A stretch of DNA of 7,054 bases from Candidatus Zixiibacteriota bacterium (GTDB taxonomy: Bacteria; Zixibacteria; MSB-5A5; SM1-73). Location of the stretch: assembly GCA_022866585.1 (NCBI GenBank), contig JALHUP010000134.1:1-7054 (forward strand), read 5' to 3'. Position 1 is the stretch's first letter. Each line of letters starts with the position of its first letter. The notes beneath the pieces were generated by a model, which worked only from the letters and a program-made list of their open reading frames with translations, was not told the origin of the DNA and searched no databases. Of the stretch, positions 4,701-7,054 are shown piece after piece. The position numbers and the translations under genes were made by a program.

Positions 4701-4968
4701 TTATTCTTTTTCATTTTCAAATCCTCCAAGATTTTTCCATTTATTTTGAAAAACCGAGTTAACCTCTCTACGCCTTTTATGGTAAGTAGTGTAACCCGTT
4801 GCACTAAGTATGAAAAAACTTGCACAAAAATCTGCTTCTTTATCCCTCCCATAAACCCGTTTTAATTTTCCGAATTTACTTGTTTTAGGTGTATTAGGTC
4901 TATCCGATTTTGGTATTGCCTTAGATTTCAAATAGTTACAACCGTCGAATTTTAGAGAACTTCATCAT
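4701..4968 (-). pseudogene. Possible small minus-strand gene with a broken start
   Basis: The plus strand here is strikingly pyrimidine-rich, so the minus strand is purine-rich, as coding strands often are. On the minus strand GGAGAGG (4971-4977) stands just before two ATGs (4968, 4965), giving MMKFSKIRRL and then a stop. A second frame, one base off, is open to 4701 and reads protein-like sequence (KSKAIPKSDRPNTPKTSKFG near its start, then GRDKEADFCASFFILSATGY). A one-base shift joining the two would give a protein of about 85-90 residues. The family is not recognised. A chance frame in AT-rich DNA remains quite possible. The rest of 4637-5018 shows no other gene. Confidence 0.25.
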
Positions 4969-5018
4969 TTCCTCTCCTTTTTTATCCTCTCGTCCTCTTA
5001 AGCCTGGCTAAATTCTTG

Positions 5019-5034
5019 TGGCATATATTTTGCT
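5019..5034 (+). promoter_or_regulatory. Sigma54-type (-24/-12) promoter
   Basis: TGGCA (5019-5023) and TTGCT (5030-5034) match the -24 and -12 elements of RpoN promoters, and exactly 10 bases separate the GG (5020-5021) from the GC (5032-5033), which is the required spacing. The start of transcription would be near 5045, about 50 bases before the RNase HI-like gene. No convincing sigma70 promoter competes here. RpoN promoters need an enhancer-binding activator; its site was not identified. Confidence 0.5.
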
Positions 5035-5094
5035 TTTCATCGGTATTGGAAAATAAGGAGGTTTGGATATCGAACAAATGATAAGGAGAGTCCA

Positions 5095-5499
5095 ATGCAA
5101 TGCTTCTTTTATGGAACGATCAGAGACGAAAATAAAGACAATGGTTCGACTACGCTCACCACAAGTGGACCCAACGGTGTGGTCTCCTTTACTATCCCGG
5201 ATTTGGGGATAGTATTCAGAGCTCAATTTAAAGGAAAGGCGCAGGAATGTGAATATGCCAGCCTTTTGGCATTACTTGAGTTCATCGAGATAAATCCGCA
5301 TCTTTTTAGAAATAAAACCGTGGAAATCTTTGGAGACAGTTTCGTGGTGGTGAACCAAGTGAATCTCCAGATGTTTTGTAATAAAGAACTGGAACCTTAT
5401 CGAAATATGGCTTTGGTCTATAAAAAGAAGATCGCCTACAGCTTGAACTGGATTCCCCAAAATGAGAATCCCGCTCAGAATGAGCTGACTTTTAGATAA
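5095..5499 (+). CDS. RNase HI-like protein, probably catalytically impaired
   Basis: The 134-residue protein has the RNase H fold signature: QECEYASLLALLEF (residues 50-63) matches the helix with the catalytic Glu (E53), VEIFGDSFVVVNQVN (76-90) matches the strand with the second catalytic Asp (D81), and LNWIPQNENPAQNEL (117-131) matches the final region that normally reads WIPRExNxxAD.L. Two of the four acids are missing. The last Asp is N129, and the N-terminal DG of the first strand is absent (FFYGTIRDE at 4-12). Typical RNase HI cleaves RNA in RNA-DNA hybrids using this DEDD set and two metal ions; this protein may bind hybrids without cutting, or have another role. The start is firm, with AAGGAG (5083-5088) 6 bases before the ATG. 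It is a single-gene transcript bracketed by a sigma54-type promoter and an intrinsic terminator. Confidence 0.75.
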   Translation: MQCFFYGTIRDENKDNGSTTLTTSGPNGVVSFTIPDLGIVFRAQFKGKAQECEYASLLALLEFIEINPHLFRNKTVEIFGDSFVVVNQVNLQMFCNKELEPYRNMALVYKKKIAYSLNWIPQNENPAQNELTFR

Positions 5500-5539
5500 A
5501 GAAAACCCTTCTACACATACACACCCCCTTCTGCCCAAG

Positions 5540-5573
5540 AGAGCCTCCAACCGTCCCCGGAGGCTCTTTTTTT
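5540..5573 (+). terminator. Rho-independent terminator
   Basis: AGAGCCTCC (5540-5548) pairs perfectly with GGAGGCTCT (5559-5567) over a 10-base loop, and seven T follow without a break. It lies 40 bases after the RNase HI-like stop codon and separates that gene from holA. Confidence 0.9.
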
Positions 5574-5763
5574 ATTGACAAGAAGATCACCTTTCGCTAA
5601 TTTTCAATTTGCAGGTTAAAAATTTCACATCGGTTCAGGACAGAGATTTAATACCTGCCCTAACAGGAGAGATGGATTAAAAGGCTTACGCCTTAACTCC
5701 AAAAAGTAAGGAGTTTATTCTTTTTAACATATCTGAAATCGCTTTTCACCACAGCGGAGAAAA
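5574..5763 (+). promoter_or_regulatory. holA upstream region with possible promoter and terminator-like hairpin
   Basis: A TTGACA (5575-5580) sits right after the terminator, with only a weak -10 (TAATTT, 17 bases on). Downstream come AAGGC (5681-5685) with GCCTT (5690-5694), then AACTCC (5695-5700) with GGAGTT (5710-5715) followed by TATTCTTTTT (5716-5725). The second hairpin plus T-rich tail looks like a weak terminator placed before holA, so premature termination in the leader is possible. Two stems this short may also be a REP-like element. Confidence 0.35.
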
Positions 5764-6759
5764 ATGAAATATTTTGAGTTGTTGAATAGAATAAAATCCA
5801 AAGAGATCGATCCTTTATATCATTTCACCGGAGAGGAGGATTTTTTAAAAGAGGAGGCTTGGAGAAAAATATCAACGGTTCTGGTCCCTGAAGATTTGAA
5901 AAGCTTCAATCTGGATCTCTTGTATGGTTCGGAAACAAGTGCGGTGGAGATTATCAGTAAAGTTTCCACTTCGCCGATCAACTCAGAAAAGAGATTGGTG
6001 GTGGTGTTTGATCTGCACAAGCTGTCCCCATTTTACAAGGACGTTCTTCTATCTTATCTCCCCAAGCTCCCTGATTTTACCTGTCTGATATTAACCTCTC
6101 CAAAATTAGACGATAAAGCAAAAAAAACAAAATTTTATTCAACCTTGAATAAACTTGCCACCACAGTTGATTTCCCACGCTTATACGATGACAAAATTCC
6201 AACCTGGACTGAAGCTAAATTCAGAGAATACGGCAAAAAGATAGCGAAGGAGGCAGTGCTGATCTTACACAAATATGTGGGGAATAATCTTTCAGACCTT
6301 GCTTCTGAAATTGAGAAATTGGTTCTGTATGTAGGGGAGAGGGAATCAATAAGTTCTTTGGATGTGGAGTCGGTGGTGGGGCTTTCCAAGACCTATAATA
6401 TCTTCCAGCTCAACGATGCCATTGGAGAAAAGGACTGCGAAAAAGGATTGGAGATTTTAAAAAATCTTTTCTTACTTGGAGAAAAACCGGGGACGGTGAT
6501 TTACAGGTTAGCGGAACATTTAGAAAGACTGATTAAGACAAAAAACTTTGTTCCTCAGAAGGGTGCATCTCTTTCTTCAATTCTTAAAGTCCATCCCTAT
6601 TATGCCCAAAAATATCCGAGTCAAGCAGTAAATTTCAGCCAAGAGGAGTTAGAAAGGGGGTTGGTTCTACTCTATCAAACCGATGTTGATTTAAAGTCGA
6701 GCCGGATGCCTGACAAAATTGTGATGGAGCTTTTGGTTTACAATTTATGCCACTTGTAA
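5764..6759 (+). CDS. holA: DNA polymerase III, delta subunit
   Basis: Delta is the clamp-loader wrench: it opens the beta sliding clamp and, with delta' and the tau/gamma ATPases, loads it on primed DNA in the cytoplasm. The 331-residue length is normal for the family (about 330-345). The N-terminal domain carries YHFTGEEDFLKEEA (residues 19-32), the non-ATP-binding relic of the AAA+ P-loop region typical of delta. A hydrophobic strand, RLVVVFD, comes at about 77-83, and the TCLILTSPKLDDKAKKTKFY stretch comes at about 105-124. The middle helical domain (KYVGNNLSDLASEIEKLVLY) and the C-terminal collar domain (NIFQLNDAIGEKD to ELLVYNL) follow in order; N-L-x-x-L-x-x-E-I-E-K-L is a strong delta hallmark. 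GGAG (5756-5759) precedes the ATG by 4 bases. The gene seems to be transcribed alone; the common partner rpsT is not next to it here. Confidence 0.92.
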   Translation: MKYFELLNRIKSKEIDPLYHFTGEEDFLKEEAWRKISTVLVPEDLKSFNLDLLYGSETSAVEIISKVSTSPINSEKRLVVVFDLHKLSPFYKDVLLSYLPKLPDFTCLILTSPKLDDKAKKTKFYSTLNKLATTVDFPRLYDDKIPTWTEAKFREYGKKIAKEAVLILHKYVGNNLSDLASEIEKLVLYVGERESISSLDVESVVGLSKTYNIFQLNDAIGEKDCEKGLEILKNLFLLGEKPGTVIYRLAEHLERLIKTKNFVPQKGASLSSILKVHPYYAQKYPSQAVNFSQEELERGLVLLYQTDVDLKSSRMPDKIVMELLVYNLCHL

Positions 6760-6816
6760 TAAATGCCAAATGACGAATTACGGATGATGAATATATACTT
6801 ATTGTTGTAGTCGCGA

Positions 6817-6853
6817 GGGGAGAAAGAACCTCTCCCCCTTAGTCCCCCTCTCC
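6817..6853. repeat. C/T-rich repeat fragment
   Basis: GGGGAG (6817-6822) can pair with CTCCCC (6832-6837), and the stretch CCTCTCCCCC, TTAGT, CCCCCTCTCC resembles the inner arm of the elements at 4090 and 4474. It looks like a partial, diverged relative of that family after the end of holA. The window also ends in TTTCAACTCA, similar to the left end of those elements, but too little is visible to call a copy there. Confidence 0.35.
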
Positions 6854-6894
6854 ACAAATGAGGCTGTGTCATAATTGTGTTTTGAGGTTGTAGC

Positions 6895-6912
6895 CGCAAT
6901 CTTTAGATTGCG
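6895..6912. repeat. Perfect palindrome with CTTTAG core
   Basis: CGCAATC (6895-6901) pairs perfectly with GATTGCG (6906-6912) across TTTA. It has the same centre as the palindromes at 518-537 and 565-578 but unrelated arms. No T-run follows, so it is not a terminator. Confidence 0.6.
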
Positions 6913-7026
6913 TAAGTCATTGGAATTCAACATCTCGATTTCGCAGACTAAAGGGGCTGTTGAAAAACCCCTCTCTTATGAGTTTTTAGTTTTTATGAAT
7001 AAGTTCTTGACTTTGGGAAGGAGATA

Positions 7027-7054
7027 ATGATTATATTGGAGCGATTTCAACTCA
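7027..7054 (+). CDS. Possible start of another gene (cut by the window edge)
   Basis: AAGGAG (7018-7023) stands 3 bases before an ATG that reads MIILERFQL to the end of the window. The spacing is tight and only nine codons are visible. The same bases could belong to a promoter instead (TTGACT at 7007-7012, TATATT at 7032-7037), and the last ten resemble the edge of a C/G-rich repeat. The product is unknown. Confidence 0.25.

Noticed and set aside
6952..6972. Intrinsic terminator after holA
   Set aside because: AGGGG and CCCCT can form a 5-base-pair stem, but the T-rich stretch begins about 10 bases later, so it is not convincing.

Overview
This 7 kb window looks like chromosomal DNA from an uncultivated, repeat-rich bacterium. 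The guess rests on a divergent but full-length DNA polymerase III delta gene, good Shine-Dalgarno sites and many short palindromes of kinds common in candidate-phylum genomes (Zixibacteria or other FCB-group lineages are plausible). No marker gene fixes the taxonomy, so the assignment is a low-confidence inference.

Left edge (1-470): the 3' end of a type II antitoxin gene overlaps a RelE/ParE-type toxin gene. The toxin gene is broken by a 26-base palindrome that shifts the frame and adds stops. A 430-base non-coding stretch follows (471-903). It holds three small hairpins, a perfect consensus sigma70 promoter (TTGACA, 16 bases, TATAAT) pointing right, and a hairpin-bearing leader.

Centre (904-4636): small plus-strand genes, none of the membrane proteins recognisable by family, are separated by five copies of a roughly 70-base double-hairpin repeat with an invariant CACTATT between the hairpins. 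The order is: four-helix membrane protein plus CapF/FdtA-type cupin, repeat 1; three-helix membrane protein, repeat 2; AT-rich membrane-anchored coiled-coil protein, repeat 3; membrane-anchored helical protein, repeat 4 (split by a C/G-rich element); degenerate DNA with a 9-base tandem repeat and a second C/G-rich element, repeat 5. One gene per unit, one orientation, differing base composition and a repeat at the stop codon resemble an integron cassette array. However, no integrase is in view and the repeats lack canonical attC core sites. This is the most interesting part of the window.

Right side (4637-7054): an AT-rich stretch with the wreck of a possible minus-strand small gene; a good sigma54-type (-24/-12) promoter; an RNase HI-like protein that seems to have lost two catalytic acids; a textbook intrinsic terminator; a leader with a terminator-like hairpin; holA (DNA polymerase III delta subunit); then a repeat-bearing spacer and the possible first codons of another gene. 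holA is the only clear housekeeping gene; the rest is accessory DNA.
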